DNA from: Gammaproteobacteria bacterium
GTDB taxonomy: Bacteria > Pseudomonadota > Gammaproteobacteria > UBA9214
Assembly (NCBI GenBank): GCA_029860045.1
Contig: JAOUBY010000008.1
Span: 1 to 47,516, forward strand
DNA: 47,516 bases
Direction: 5' to 3'
Under the pieces are notes generated by a model. It was given only the letters and a program-made list of their open reading frames with translations, searched no databases and had not been told where the DNA came from. Numbering within the stretch: the first letter of the stretch is position 1; the number at the start of each line of letters is the position of its first letter. A program made the translations under genes and the position numbers. Positions 8,392-17,845 of the stretch are shown here, in pieces.

Positions 8392-9078
8392 TTATCCGGT
8401 GATCGCGGGCCAGTCAAATGCCTGCACCACCGGCGGTTGCTTGCCTTTTGGACTGACCGTCAGTTCGATCCGGTCCGGAACAAACCCCTCCGGCAGTTTG
8501 ATCGTGCCAGCAAGGTCCTGAAAATAGCGCAAACGAAACTTGAGTTGCTGCACGGCCGGTTCGGTGATCTTGTCCAGCGCAAGCTCCACGGGCTCGCCAT
8601 CCAGCACACCTGAAATCTTCCAGCCCACCACGCCACTGACAAACTTGTCATTACGCTTAAGCTGGGTCAGCACAAGGTCATAATGATACTCCCCTTGCGC
8701 GAGACCTTCCTCAAGGTCAAAGCGATGAATACGCAACCCCGGGTCGACATCACCCGGCGCGACGATGCCGCGATAGAACTCCACTTCCTCGCGGCTCGCC
8801 TGTAATGCCTCTTCAAGCTGCCCCAGTTCCGACTTTACTGCCTGCGCAGCCTGCTGATCAATCTGGCTGGAACGCTCCAGGATGGCGATCTCATCCCGCA
8901 ACGCACCGGATTCCTTTACAAGTTCCTTATTGTGCCGCTCCAGCACCTGAACCTCCGCGCGCAACCCGGCAAGCTCGACGACACCGTGTATCTTGCCCAG
9001 GTCATACAACCTCCAGCCGACCAGCAGCAGCAATGCCAGCAGCACGCCAGCACCAATACGCACAGGCGTTATCTTCAT
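8392..9078 (-). CDS. DUF6776-type membrane-anchored coiled-coil protein
   Basis: A 228-residue protein with one N-terminal anchor helix (about residues 8-24), then a coiled coil (about 35-100, ELAGLRAEVQVLERHNKEL and onward) and a beta-rich C-terminal domain presumably in the periplasm. The family is found next to bactofilin in gammaproteobacteria; its function is unknown. The ATG at 9078 follows CTGGAGTG and is preferred over the GTG three codons upstream. Position in the bactofilin transcript suggests a membrane partner for the bactofilin polymer (inference). Confidence 0.8.
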   Translation of the reverse strand: MKITPVRIGAGVLLALLLLVGWRLYDLGKIHGVVELAGLRAEVQVLERHNKELVKESGALRDEIAILERSSQIDQQAAQAVKSELGQLEEALQASREEVEFYRGIVAPGDVDPGLRIHRFDLEEGLAQGEYHYDLVLTQLKRNDKFVSGVVGWKISGVLDGEPVELALDKITEPAVQQLKFRLRYFQDLAGTIKLPEGFVPDRIELTVSPKGKQPPVVQAFDWPAITG

Positions 9079-9154
9079 GCTGACCACTCCAGGCAGCCTG
9101 ACGTACGGTTATCAGTATGGCAAGCCATCAGCCACAGAACCGGATACAGTTCGC

Positions 9155-9172
9155 AAAAAGGTCACCCTGACC
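9155..9172 (-). terminator. Weak terminator of argC
   Basis: On the minus strand, GGTCA-GGG-TGACC followed by TTTTT begins three bases after the argC stop. The stem is only five base pairs, so efficiency is uncertain. Confidence 0.4.
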
Positions 9173-9174
9173 GC

Positions 9175-10206
9175 TCAGGGCAGTAAGCCGGGCTGGTCGA
9201 GCCCGGATGACTCATTGAGCCCGAACATGACGTTCATATTCTGGACTGCCTGGCCGGCAGCTCCCTTCACCAGGTTGTCTATCACCGACAGCACTACCAC
9301 GGTATCACCCTGTTGCGGCCGGTGAACGGCAATGCGGCAATGATTGGCGCCACGCACGCTGCGCGTTTCCGGATGGCTGCCGGCAGGCAACACATCGACA
9401 AACTGCTCATTAGCGTAGCGCGCCTCAAACAATGCCTGCAAATCCCGTTCTGTATCACGCAGGCGTGCGTACAGTGTGGCATGGATGCCGCGAATCATCG
9501 GCGTGAGATGCGGTACAAAGGTCAGACCCACCGGCTGCCGGGCGGCAAGCGCCAGGCCCTGGCGGATTTCCGGCAAGTGCCGATGGCCCGGTACGGCGTA
9601 GGCCTTGAAACTCTCGCTTGCCTCGCACAACAACGTCGCAGTGGCCGCCTTGCGCCCGGCACCACTGACACCCGACTTGGCATCGGCGACCAGGTGTTCA
9701 ATATCAACCAGCCCGGCCTCGAGCAGGGGCAACAGTCCCAGCTGCACGGCCGTCGGATAGCACCCCGGGTTGGCCACCAGGCGTGCGCCGGCAACGGCAT
9801 CGCGATTGACCTCGGTCAGCCCGTACACGGCTTCATCCAGCAACTCCGGACAGGCATGTGGCATGCCGTACCACTGTTCCCAGGCAGCAGCATCCCTGAG
9901 CCGGAAGTCCGCGGCAAGATCGATAACACGCACGCCGGCCGCCAGCAGTTCCGGCACCAGGGTCATGGCGGTGCCATTCGGTGTTGCGAAAAACACCAGG
10001 TCACAGGACTGCAACTGCGTCGCATCCGGCACGGAGAATTCAACATCCGTAAAACCACGCAGGTTCGGGAACAGGTCCGCCACGGCGCGGCCGGCCTCGG
10101 AGCGCGAGGTAATTACCGTCAGCCGGGCCTCCGGATGGGCTGCCAGCAAGCGCAACAATTCCACCCCGGTATACCCGGTACCGCCGACCACACCGACCTT
10201 GATCAT
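9175..10206 (-). CDS. argC: N-acetyl-gamma-glutamyl-phosphate reductase
   Basis: Third step of arginine synthesis: NADPH reduction of N-acetylglutamyl phosphate to the semialdehyde. The N-terminal Rossmann motif [17 protein letters not shown] and the catalytic cysteine in [12 protein letters not shown] (near residue 147) are present. The 343-residue length matches long-type ArgC. The ATG at 10206 (MIKVGVVGG) follows GGTGGAG and is preferred over the in-frame start seven codons upstream. It is divergent from the ClC gene. argE, another arginine gene, begins at 47201. Confidence 0.96.
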   Translation of the reverse strand: MIKVGVVGGTGYTGVELLRLLAAHPEARLTVITSRSEAGRAVADLFPNLRGFTDVEFSVPDATQLQSCDLVFFATPNGTAMTLVPELLAAGVRVIDLAADFRLRDAAAWEQWYGMPHACPELLDEAVYGLTEVNRDAVAGARLVANPGCYPTAVQLGLLPLLEAGLVDIEHLVADAKSGVSGAGRKAATATLLCEASESFKAYAVPGHRHLPEIRQGLALAARQPVGLTFVPHLTPMIRGIHATLYARLRDTERDLQALFEARYANEQFVDVLPAGSHPETRSVRGANHCRIAVHRPQQGDTVVVLSVIDNLVKGAAGQAVQNMNVMFGLNESSGLDQPGLLP

Positions 10207-10342
10207 TTTTTCTCCACCTGTTTTCATTGCCCGTCAAGCAGTGAGGCAGATATTACACCATCCACCGGCACGGCATTCTACAATAGCCGGATTACCGGTC
10301 CACGCAACATTCACTGTCACCCTGCCGGGAAGAGGAGCAAAC

Positions 10343-12076
10343 GTGCTGCAGCAACGCTGGCATCAATGGCTGGATAACCTCGGTCTCCGGCTGTCCGGAA
10401 TCGATGCACTGCCACAACTGGCCATGCTGGCTATCCCGGTCGGCCTGCTCTCCGGCGGGGTCATCATCCTGTTCCGGCTACTGGTGGAATCCAGTCAGGG
10501 TCTGTTCCTGCCGGGCGGCGGAACCGAGAACTACGAGGCCATGGCACCCATGGCCCGCCTGCTGCTACCAGCGTTTGGTGGACTGGTGATCGGACTGATC
10601 TGGCAATACCTCCGTTCCGGGACACGCCAGGTCGGCGTCGTGCATGTCATGGAACGCCTTGCCTATCACCAGGGCAGGCTGCCGTGGCGCAATGCCCTGG
10701 CGCAGTTCTTCGGCGCCGCGCTAAGCATCATCAGCGGACATTCCGTCGGACGCGAGGGCCCCAGCGTACACCTGGGCGCCACCAGTGGCAGCCAGCTGGG
10801 TCAATGGCTGCGCCTGCCGAACAACAGTAACCGCACCCTGGCCGCCTGCGGCATTGCCGCGGCGATTGCCGCTTCATTCAATACACCGCTTGCCGGCGTC
10901 ATCTTTTCCATGGAAGTGGTCATGATGGAATACTCACTGGTCAGTTTTGCGCCCGTGATCCTGGCCGCGGTTACCGCCACCACGCTCACCCAGGCCGTGT
11001 TTGGCGACAGCCCGGTATTCGTTATACCGAACACGCAGCTAGGTTCTCTGCTGGAATTACCCTATATCCTGCTGACCGGTGTGGTACTGGGTTGCCTGGC
11101 AGCCCTGTTCATTCACCTGCTGCAACGCACCAGCCGTTTCTCAGCCGGCTGGCCGGTGTGGCTGCGCTGCACACTGGGGGGCAGCATCATCGGCCTGATC
11201 GCCACGGCGTCACCGGAGGTGATGGGCGTCGGCTATGACACGGTGAACCAGGCATTGCTTGGACAACTGGGCCTGGGGCTGCTGGCGGGTATCTGCCTGG
11301 CAAAAATCTTCGCGACCGCCATCGGCCTCGGGCTGGGGTTGCCCGGCGGACTCATCGGCCCAACGCTGGTAATGGGTGCCATGGCCGGTGGCGCCATGGG
11401 TCTGTTCGCAGACAGCACACTGCCCGGTGAAGTTGCCACACCCGCTTTTTATGCACTGATCGGCATGGGCACGTTCATGGGCGCGACGCTGCAGGCACCG
11501 CTGGCCGCACTCACCGCCATGCTGGAACTAACCGCAAACCCGCACATCATTCTGCCGGGCATGCTGGCACTGATTGCCGCCTCCCTGGTGAGCCGGGAAC
11601 TGTTCGGTAAGGATTCCGTCTACCTGGTGTTGATGAAGGCACGCGGACTCGATTACCGCGAAACTCCGCTAACCCGTGCGCTGCAGCGCATGGGTGTGGC
11701 AAACGTAATGGAACGCCGCGTGGAAACCCTGACACGGCACGTCGACAGGGTGCAGGCGGTCACGGCCCTGTCGGACGAGCCGCAGTGGATATTGATCAGG
11801 GAAGACAACACACCCACCGGCATCATGCCGGCAGCCGAGCTGGCGCGCCATCTTGAAGCCGAGGACGACAGTGAGACGATCGACCTGATGGAGATTCCGG
11901 CCACACGCGGTGAAATCCGGCCCATCGATTTCCAGGCCACACTGCAGGAGGCGCTGGATTCCCTGGAACACCATAAGGTTGATGCGTTGTATGTCACGCG
12001 CACAACCGTACCCGGCATCAGTCGCGTCTATGGCGTGCTAACGCGCAAGGAGATCGAACACAGCTATCGAATTTGA
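10343..12076 (+). CDS. ClC-family chloride channel/transporter with C-terminal CBS pair
   Basis: A 577-residue integral membrane ClC protein. The filter motif GREGPSVHLG carries the gating glutamate E138, and GLPGGLIGP and a serine in RSGTR follow the family pattern. About 125 C-terminal residues form two CBS-like motifs that may bind nucleotide. The position of the E. coli ClC-ec1 proton glutamate (E203) is valine (IFSMEVV, V192), as in animal ClC channels, and the central tyrosine (Y445) aligns with proline in LTANPHIILP. This suggests a passive channel rather than a 2Cl/H exchanger. The start is GTG at 10343 with GAGGAG upstream; the open frame continues to 9770 but that part opposes argC. 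Confidence 0.9.
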   Translation: MLQQRWHQWLDNLGLRLSGIDALPQLAMLAIPVGLLSGGVIILFRLLVESSQGLFLPGGGTENYEAMAPMARLLLPAFGGLVIGLIWQYLRSGTRQVGVVHVMERLAYHQGRLPWRNALAQFFGAALSIISGHSVGREGPSVHLGATSGSQLGQWLRLPNNSNRTLAACGIAAAIAASFNTPLAGVIFSMEVVMMEYSLVSFAPVILAAVTATTLTQAVFGDSPVFVIPNTQLGSLLELPYILLTGVVLGCLAALFIHLLQRTSRFSAGWPVWLRCTLGGSIIGLIATASPEVMGVGYDTVNQALLGQLGLGLLAGICLAKIFATAIGLGLGLPGGLIGPTLVMGAMAGGAMGLFADSTLPGEVATPAFYALIGMGTFMGATLQAPLAALTAMLELTANPHIILPGMLALIAASLVSRELFGKDSVYLVLMKARGLDYRETPLTRALQRMGVANVMERRVETLTRHVDRVQAVTALSDEPQWILIREDNTPTGIMPAAELARHLEAEDDSETIDLMEIPATRGEIRPIDFQATLQEALDSLEHHKVDALYVTRTTVPGISRVYGVLTRKEIEHSYRI

Positions 12077-12086
12077 TGCACCGGGT

Positions 12087-12290
12087 TCAGTCTTTCAGAA
12101 CGAACGAGACTTTCATATTAACCCGGTACTCGGTGATCTTGTCACCGCCCACTACAACGCTCTGCTCCTGAATCCAGGCCCCCTTGATGTTTTTCAGGGT
12201 CTTGCCCGCACGCTTGATGCCATCCTTTACCGCATCATCAAATGACTTGCTCGAAGAAGATGTTATTTCTGTGACTTTAGCTACGCTCAT
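12087..12290 (-). CDS. Dodecin family flavin-binding protein
   Basis: A 67-residue dodecin (MSVAKVTEITSSSSKSFDDA) that should assemble into a hollow dodecamer storing flavin. The conserved aromatic tryptophan (IKGAWIQEQS), which stacks on the isoalloxazine ring, and the terminal strand motif YRVNMKVSFVL are present. The ATG follows GAGGAG by seven bases. It closes the leftward run that includes folE and is convergent with the ClC gene, with 10 bases between. Confidence 0.9.
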   Translation of the reverse strand: MSVAKVTEITSSSSKSFDDAVKDGIKRAGKTLKNIKGAWIQEQSVVVGGDKITEYRVNMKVSFVLKD

Positions 12291-12337
12291 TTTCAAACTC
12301 CTCTATTTTTCAGTTGGTATTGCGCAAATCTGTCGTC

Positions 12338-12892
12338 CTAACCCATAACCAGGCGCAGGAATTCCGAACGGGTCCGGTCCTGATCACGGAATGTGCCAAG
12401 CATCATGGACGTGGTCATCATGGAATTCTGTTTTTCCACGCCACGCATCATCATGCACAGGTGTTGCGCCTCGATAATCACACCCACACCGGAAGGCTCG
12501 ATGGCCTCCATCAGGGTATCGGCAATCTGCTTGGTGAGGTTTTCCTGTATCTGCAGGCGTCGCGCAAACATATCGACGATACGCGCGATCTTCGACAACC
12601 CGATGACCTTGCCGGTCGGGAGATAGGCAACATGACACTTGCCGATAAAGGGCAGCAGGTGGTGTTCGCACAGGGAATACAACTCGATGTCCTTGACCAC
12701 GATCATTTCGTCATTATCCGACTCGAAGATCGCGTTGTTCACCACCTCGTCAGGCGTTTGCTGATAACCGCGCGTGAGATACTGCATGGCGCGCGCTGCA
12801 CGCTTTGGTGTATCCAGAAGACCCTCTCGTCCGGGATCCTCACCGATACCCTCGATGATCTTCTTGTAGTATGAATCGAGGTCGGCGCTCAT
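12338..12892 (-). CDS. folE: GTP cyclohydrolase I
   Basis: Converts GTP to 7,8-dihydroneopterin triphosphate, the first step of folate/pterin synthesis. Zinc ligands are seen in [12 protein letters not shown] and QHLCMMMRG. The 184-residue length is typical of bacterial FolE. It follows the DUF937 gene by 27 bases and precedes dodecin by 47 bases, consistent with one leftward operon. No PreQ1 or Zur-type site is obvious nearby. Confidence 0.96.
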   Translation of the reverse strand: MSADLDSYYKKIIEGIGEDPGREGLLDTPKRAARAMQYLTRGYQQTPDEVVNNAIFESDNDEMIVVKDIELYSLCEHHLLPFIGKCHVAYLPTGKVIGLSKIARIVDMFARRLQIQENLTKQIADTLMEAIEPSGVGVIIEAQHLCMMMRGVEKQNSMMTTSMMLGTFRDQDRTRSEFLRLVMG

Positions 12893-12919
12893 CGTTACCC
12901 CTACTACCCGGAAAACAGG

Positions 12920-13471
12920 TTACAGGAATTTACCGGCCATCCCCATCAAGTCATCGAGGACTGAACCGTCCTTGTCAGCATCAAGAAACTGTGTCAGCAG
13001 ACCGGCACCCGACCCGGTCGCACCGGGCACCTTGCCGCCCAGCAGATTCTGCGACCCTGCCTGCTTGCTGACCGCACCCATCACCATGGTGGCAATAACG
13101 GGTAACATTTTCTTCAGCAGCCCTTCGTCAACACCGGTCTTCCCGGACGCATGCCCTGCAACACGGCGACTGACGTCCTTGCTGCCCAGCAGGTGACCGA
13201 GTATAGCATTACCCTCACGGGATGCCTGGTCTCCGGACAATAACTCCGGCTGGTCGATATACCGCTGGTGATCACCCTTGCCAAGCGCACCCAGAAGGTC
13301 TTCAAGCCCGCTTTCCCGGGACAAATTATGCTGCATACCGCGCGATAATGCAGGTACCATTTCATTCAACACGTTCCGCGCATCACCCTCGTTGAGACCA
13401 AAACCTGACGCGAGCTGTTTCAGCGCAGGCGAGCCCTGGTTTTCCAGCAACATTCCTAACAGGTTCATCAT
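12920..13471 (-). CDS. DUF937 domain protein
   Basis: A 183-residue protein of the DUF937 family (YidB-like). It is helical and Gly-rich, ending in DADKDGSVLDDLMGMAGKFL, which resembles part of a calcium-binding EF loop and is typical of this family. There is no signal peptide. The function is not established. Two adjacent ATGs are possible starts (13471 and 13468) after GAGGAGGATGG. It sits in the run yjgR / DUF3465 / DUF937 / folE. Confidence 0.85.
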   Translation of the reverse strand: MMNLLGMLLENQGSPALKQLASGFGLNEGDARNVLNEMVPALSRGMQHNLSRESGLEDLLGALGKGDHQRYIDQPELLSGDQASREGNAILGHLLGSKDVSRRVAGHASGKTGVDEGLLKKMLPVIATMVMGAVSKQAGSQNLLGGKVPGATGSGAGLLTQFLDADKDGSVLDDLMGMAGKFL

Positions 13472-13506
13472 TCCATCCTCCTCGCAGGCACTGCTGCGGT
13501 TATATA

Positions 13507-13962
13507 CTACTTGTATAGCTCATTATTCTGCCGGATCCAGCCACCCTGGTGCTCACCTTGCGGATCATGATGCGTCCAGTGAATAACACCACCACGCTCA
13601 TTCCATTCAAAACGACCACGCAGACTGACCGAATCACCCTTATTAACCGGGACACGATCGGCAAGATCAATATTGTGCGCCACCATCACGGTATGCCCGC
13701 TACCGACATCGAGAATGAAACGCTGGTGGCGCGAACCGTCGTTGTCATCAGGAAGAATACGACTGATACGTCCACTCGTTTCCATCCAGACACCGGAGCG
13801 TCGCGCTGCGTACGCCGATTGAACGACGCTTTCTGAACTCTCCGACGTAACCGCCGTACGGTTCACGTCAGATCCGGGATTGAAATACTGCCAGGCCAGC
13901 AGACCCAGCACGAGCACCGCCGTCAGCAGTGCATTGTATTTACGCGGCAGCTTGCTGTTCAC
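13507..13962 (-). CDS. DUF3465 domain protein, membrane-anchored
   Basis: A 151-residue protein with an N-terminal helix (about residues 10-27, LLTAVLVLGLLAWQYF) followed by a periplasmic beta-rich DUF3465 domain with an OB-fold-like pattern (GRISRILPDD ... VMVAHNIDLADRVP ... GRFEWNERGGVIHWTHHDP). It may bind nucleic acid or sugar, but the family has no assigned role. It starts 14 bases after yjgR, so it is probably translationally linked to it. Confidence 0.85.
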   Translation of the reverse strand: MNSKLPRKYNALLTAVLVLGLLAWQYFNPGSDVNRTAVTSESSESVVQSAYAARRSGVWMETSGRISRILPDDNDGSRHQRFILDVGSGHTVMVAHNIDLADRVPVNKGDSVSLRGRFEWNERGGVIHWTHHDPQGEHQGGWIRQNNELYK

Positions 13963-13976
13963 AGCGGAAGTCCTTG

Positions 13977-15452
13977 CTAGCCTTTCAGAAACGAGCCCAG
14001 GATGCCGCGTGCAATACGCCGGCCCAGCGAACTGCCAACGGAGCGGGCCACGCTCTTGACCATGGCTTCCATTACACCCTGCCGGTTACTGCCACGGCTC
14101 CGGGTTGTTTTCTTCTGCGCACCCGCCCTGCTTTCGGACGCTGCCTCCTGCTGCTCGACAGCCGCCGCCTTCTCTGCCCGCTCCTTGAGCATCTCGTAGG
14201 CCGAGCGGCTGTCCACGGTTTTGTCATAACGCTTGCCGAGCAAACTTTGCGCAATCACTGCGTCACGCTCGGCTCGCGTTGCCGGTCCGAGCCGCGAGGC
14301 CGGCGGACGCACCAGGGTGCGCTCCACAATGCCCGGCGTACCTTTACCGCCGAGTGTGGATACCAGCGCCTCGCCGACACCGAGCTCCTTGATGGCATCA
14401 GCGGCCTTGAACGCGGGATTGGCGCGGAAGGTATCGGCCGCCGCACGCACGGCCTTCTGATCACGCGGCGTAAATGCGCGCAGCGCATGCTGAATACGGT
14501 TGCCCAACTGGCCCAGGATGGCATCCGGAATATCGAGTGGATTCTGGGTCACAAAATAGACACCTACACCCTTGGAACGGATCAGGCGCACCACCTGTTC
14601 GATCTTGTCAACCAGCGCATCGGGCGCATCATCAAACAGCAGGTGTGCCTCATCGAAGAAGAACACCAGTCGCGGCTGTTCCGGGTCGCCGATTTCCGGC
14701 AGCTCTTCGAATAGTTCCGACAGCAGCCATAGCAGGAACGTCGCGTAAAGTTTTGGCGTCTGCATCAGCTTGTCGGCGGCGAGTATATTGATATTGCCGT
14801 AGCCATTTGCGCCGTTACGCATGAAATCAAACAGGTCCAGCGCCGGCTCGCCAAGAAACTGTTCAGCACCCTCTTCCTCCAGCACCAGCAGGCGGCGCTG
14901 GATAGCACCGATCGAGGCACTGGACATGTTGCCATACTCAAGTCGCAGTTCCTTTGCATTCTCGCCGGCAAATACCAGCAGGGCGCGCAGATCCTTGAGA
15001 TCGAGTAACAACATGCCCTGGTCGTCCGCCATCTTGAACACGGCGTACAACACACCCTCCTGGGTGTCGTTCAGACCCAGCAGGCGGGCCAATAACAGCG
15101 GACCCATTTCCGATACCGTTGCGCGCACACGATGGCCCTGGTCGCCGAACAGGTCCCAGAACACCACGGGGAATGACTCGAAACGATAATCCTCCAGCCC
15201 AATGGTGGTGGCGCGCTCCATCAACTTGGGATGCTCCTTGCCGGCCTGACTGATACCGGACAGGTCACCCTTCACGTCAGCCATGAACACCGGAACACCA
15301 CGGCGCGAGAAATCCTCGGCCAGAATCTGCAGCGACACGGTTTTGCCGGTGCCGGTCGCGCCGGCGATCAGGCCATGGCGATTGGCGAGCCGCGGCAACA
15401 GGTAGACGGGTTGCTCACCCTTGCCGATAAAGATGCCCTGGTCTTCTGTCAT
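13977..15452 (-). CDS. yjgR: HerA/YjgR-like ATPase (DUF853)
   Basis: A 491-residue P-loop ATPase of the HerA/FtsK superfamily. Walker A is GATGTGKT (residues about 31-38) and Walker B is [11 protein letters not shown] (near 260). The C-terminus holds a basic, Ser-rich linker ([12 protein letters not shown]) and a helix with Gly/Arg ([19 protein letters not shown]) that may bind nucleic acid or membrane. The cellular role of YjgR is not settled. It follows the small gene at 15479-15685 by 26 bases within the leftward run from galT. Confidence 0.92.
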   Translation of the reverse strand: MTEDQGIFIGKGEQPVYLLPRLANRHGLIAGATGTGKTVSLQILAEDFSRRGVPVFMADVKGDLSGISQAGKEHPKLMERATTIGLEDYRFESFPVVFWDLFGDQGHRVRATVSEMGPLLLARLLGLNDTQEGVLYAVFKMADDQGMLLLDLKDLRALLVFAGENAKELRLEYGNMSSASIGAIQRRLLVLEEEGAEQFLGEPALDLFDFMRNGANGYGNINILAADKLMQTPKLYATFLLWLLSELFEELPEIGDPEQPRLVFFFDEAHLLFDDAPDALVDKIEQVVRLIRSKGVGVYFVTQNPLDIPDAILGQLGNRIQHALRAFTPRDQKAVRAAADTFRANPAFKAADAIKELGVGEALVSTLGGKGTPGIVERTLVRPPASRLGPATRAERDAVIAQSLLGKRYDKTVDSRSAYEMLKERAEKAAAVEQQEAASESRAGAQKKTTRSRGSNRQGVMEAMVKSVARSVGSSLGRRIARGILGSFLKG

Positions 15453-15478
15453 GGTTTTGTTGACTCCGTTAGCTATGT

Positions 15479-15685
15479 TCAGACCTGCGCCGTATCCCCG
15501 GGCGGGTTCGTGAGTTTATCAACAATACGTGCGTATTCACGGCCCAACGACTTGAGCTCCTCCAGTTCCAGCATAGATGCCGGTTGACGGGATGCCTTGA
15601 TGGCACGCTGGATTTCCTGCATGCGCAGGATGATCCGTTCCAGTTCCTGCTGCGCCGACACAGCGGCACCCTCGTAATCAGCCAT
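15479..15685 (-). CDS. Small coiled-coil protein overlapping the end of galT
   Basis: A 68-residue soluble protein, almost entirely helical, with a heptad pattern ([20 protein letters not shown] ... [20 protein letters not shown]). Its family is not recognised. The galT stop and this start overlap as TGATG, and GGGAGG lies inside the galT end, so translation is coupled. The downstream neighbour is yjgR. It could be a subunit or regulator of that ATPase (inference from adjacency). Confidence 0.75.
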   Translation of the reverse strand: MADYEGAAVSAQQELERIILRMQEIQRAIKASRQPASMLELEELKSLGREYARIVDKLTNPPGDTAQV

Positions 15686-16773
15686 CACATAGCCTCCCGC
15701 AACTGTTGTGCTGCATCTTCAGGGCTGATGGTGGTCACAAACAGACCAGAGCCCAGTTCAAAGCCGGACGGGATCGAGGTGCGCGGACAGATCTCCATGT
15801 GCCAGTGATAACTGGCATCGCAGTCCTGCAGCGATTCGCAGCGCGGCACGGTATGAAAATAGTAGTTGTACTGCGCACCACCCAGCACCTTGTCGAGCCG
15901 TTGCATGGTGCGCTTCAGTACACCGGCGAAATCCGCCAGGTCTTCCGGTGTAGTGCGCATGAAGTTGCTGTTGTGCTCCAGTGGCAGGATATGTACCTCC
16001 CATTCATAGCGACTGGCAAACGGCTTGATGGCAATAAAGCGTTCGCTGCGTTCAATCACGTACTGGCCTACATCCACCTTGCGCCGCACTTCACCGGACT
16101 CGCGGTTGTAGATAGTTGCATCGAAGGTCAGTGCTTCGTCGATCAGGCTGCAGAATACACACTGGTGGTGTTTCCGGTAATAGGCCTGGCTACAGGCAAC
16201 CTCATTGTAGACATTCTCCGGAATGATCGGCATGGCAATCAACTGGCTGTGCGTGTGCTTGATGCTGGCCCCTGCAGCAGCGCCGAAATTCTTGAACACC
16301 AGTACATAGCGTATGCGCTCATCTGAACTGAACAGTTCATCCATACGCTGCCGGTAGCTGCCCAGCAACATCTCCAGGTGCTGCTGTGTCATCTCGTGGA
16401 TCTCGATGCCGTGATGATCGTGATCGATAATCACCTCATGATGACCATAGCCATCCATGATCTGCTGCATGCCAAAACTGATGTTATTACTGTCGCTTTC
16501 CGTGCCCAGCACCGGGAACAGGTTCTGAACAATACGGATGCTCCAGTCCTGCTCCGACGGCAGCGCGGCGATGGTGGGGGGTGTCTTGTCCTCATTGCCC
16601 TTGCAGAACGGACAGCTCTCAACATGCTTGCGATCATCATGCGGAATGCGCTCTTCCTGCTGGCGTGGACGCTGGTTACGCGCCGTGGCAACCAGCACCG
16701 ATTCAGACGGCACAACGGGATTGATACGGATTTCTCTAACCGGGTTATCAGCACTCATAATCTGTTTCTTCAC
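15685..16773 (-). CDS. galT: Galactose-1-phosphate uridylyltransferase-like protein (HIT superfamily)
   Basis: A GalT-type nucleotidyltransferase of 362 residues, transferring UMP between hexose 1-phosphates through a histidine intermediate. The zinc motif SCPFCKG and the active-site motif HTHSQ are present; classical GalT has HPHGQ, so the second position differs. A second histidine pair lies in YHWHMEICPR. Other Leloir genes are absent here, so the substrate may be another sugar phosphate. The start is either GTG at 16773 or ATG at 16758 (MSADN); neither has an ideal ribosome site. It heads the run continuing to dodecin. Confidence 0.85.
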   Translation of the reverse strand: MKKQIMSADNPVREIRINPVVPSESVLVATARNQRPRQQEERIPHDDRKHVESCPFCKGNEDKTPPTIAALPSEQDWSIRIVQNLFPVLGTESDSNNISFGMQQIMDGYGHHEVIIDHDHHGIEIHEMTQQHLEMLLGSYRQRMDELFSSDERIRYVLVFKNFGAAAGASIKHTHSQLIAMPIIPENVYNEVACSQAYYRKHHQCVFCSLIDEALTFDATIYNRESGEVRRKVDVGQYVIERSERFIAIKPFASRYEWEVHILPLEHNSNFMRTTPEDLADFAGVLKRTMQRLDKVLGGAQYNYYFHTVPRCESLQDCDASYHWHMEICPRTSIPSGFELGSGLFVTTISPEDAAQQLREAM

Positions 16774-16992
16774 TATCTTCCTGATTTTTCAGGCTGTTCA
16801 AATCATCAATCCGTCATTTTATAGCAGTCGACACAACAATAATTCAACAATTATAGATATTTTAATAACCATGCCGGACGTGCACTTGAAAAATGGATAA
16901 CTGCATTGTTTAATTTCAGCCGTTCAGTCTACCGACTCTTCCGGCACTACAGCCACACATAGCATCATTCTGTCCACAAGGAGTATCCAGCC

Positions 16993-17400
16993 ATGAGTTA
17001 CAAAATCGAAGAAATCGAGGGAATCGGACCCGCTTACGCGGAGAAACTCGCCGCCGCTGACATCAGCACTACCGATGACCTGTTAAAGCTCTGCTGCGAC
17101 GCGAAAGGACGCAAGTCAACGGCGGAAACCACCGGCGTCAGCGAAGGCCAGTTACTCAAGTGGGCCAACATGGCCGATTTAATGCGCGTGTCGGGTATTG
17201 GTTCGGAATACTCGGAATTACTGGAGGCGGCAGGCGTCGACACCGTAAAGGAGTTGCGTAATCGTAATGCTGAAAATCTCGCTGCGAAGATGATGGAAGT
17301 CAACGAGGCAAAGAAACTGACCCGGACTGTGCCGTCAGAGAAGACCGTTGTCGGCTGGGTTGAGCAGGCCAAGACCCTGGACCCGGTGATCACGCACTAG
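16993..17400 (+). CDS. DUF4332 protein with tandem helix-hairpin-helix motifs
   Basis: A 135-residue cytoplasmic protein with two helix-hairpin-helix-like segments, IEEIEGIGPAYAEKLAAA near the N-terminus and LMRVSGIGSEYSELLEAAG near the middle. This matches DUF4332, proposed to bind nucleic acid. The ATG follows CAAGGAGTATCCAGCC. It is a single gene, divergent from galT, and ends one base from the convergent gene at 17402. Confidence 0.85.
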   Translation: MSYKIEEIEGIGPAYAEKLAAADISTTDDLLKLCCDAKGRKSTAETTGVSEGQLLKWANMADLMRVSGIGSEYSELLEAAGVDTVKELRNRNAENLAAKMMEVNEAKKLTRTVPSEKTVVGWVEQAKTLDPVITH

Positions 17401-17401
17401 A

Positions 17402-17770
17402 TCACTCAGACTGCGCCGGGGTTGATGGCGACTCCGGCGCAGCACTCTTGTTCTCCTGCTGAGGGATTTCCTTCCTCTTCGGCAATATCAACCTGCGCAT
17501 GCGCCGACGTCCGAGGTAGTCCGAAACACTACCTATCAACATCGCCAGTAGCGCCCCGGCCAGCAGTGACAGCACAAGGTAGTGTGCGTTCCAGATGAAG
17601 GTATATGCGTACTCCCACTGTCCGGCTCGCAGCATATCGAACGCCAGCTGGAAATTGTCCAGCAGTCTGTCACTGGCGCGCGGAAAGGAGCCAGGTCCCG
17701 GACGTGGCTTGTCGAGTGCAAACCACGCAATCCAGCCGGCAATGAAAACTATAAATACGCTACGCAACAT
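17402..17770 (-). CDS. Two-TM membrane protein of unknown function
   Basis: A 122-residue protein with helices at about residues 2-18 (VFIVFIAGWIAWFAL) and 63-84 (YLVLSLLAGALLAMLIGSV), then a strongly basic stretch (YLGRRRMRRLILPKRK) and a Ser/Pro/Glu-rich tail. By the positive-inside rule the tail is cytoplasmic. The family is not recognised. It follows a terminator at 17789-17821, so it needs its own promoter, which I do not see clearly. Confidence 0.6.
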   Translation of the reverse strand: MLRSVFIVFIAGWIAWFALDKPRPGPGSFPRASDRLLDNFQLAFDMLRAGQWEYAYTFIWNAHYLVLSLLAGALLAMLIGSVSDYLGRRRMRRLILPKRKEIPQQENKSAAPESPSTPAQSE

Positions 17771-17788
17771 AATTCGGTTTCTGTTCCA

Positions 17789-17821
17789 TAAAAAAGGCGA
17801 TCAGGCCTGCGCCTGACCGCC
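17789..17821 (-). terminator. Strong Rho-independent terminator of the lipoprotein gene
   Basis: On the minus strand an 11-bp stem (17811-17821 with 17796-17806, one G-U pair) with a four-base loop is followed by TTTTTTAT. It lies 24 bases after the lipoprotein stop. Confidence 0.9.
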
Positions 17822-17845
17822 CCATAATCAGCAAATCTGCTGTTC

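Noticed and set aside
9770-10342. N-terminal 191-codon extension of the ClC frame
   Set aside because: It lies opposite argC, has Arg/Ser-rich shadow composition, and the family start follows GTG at 10343 with GAGGAG.
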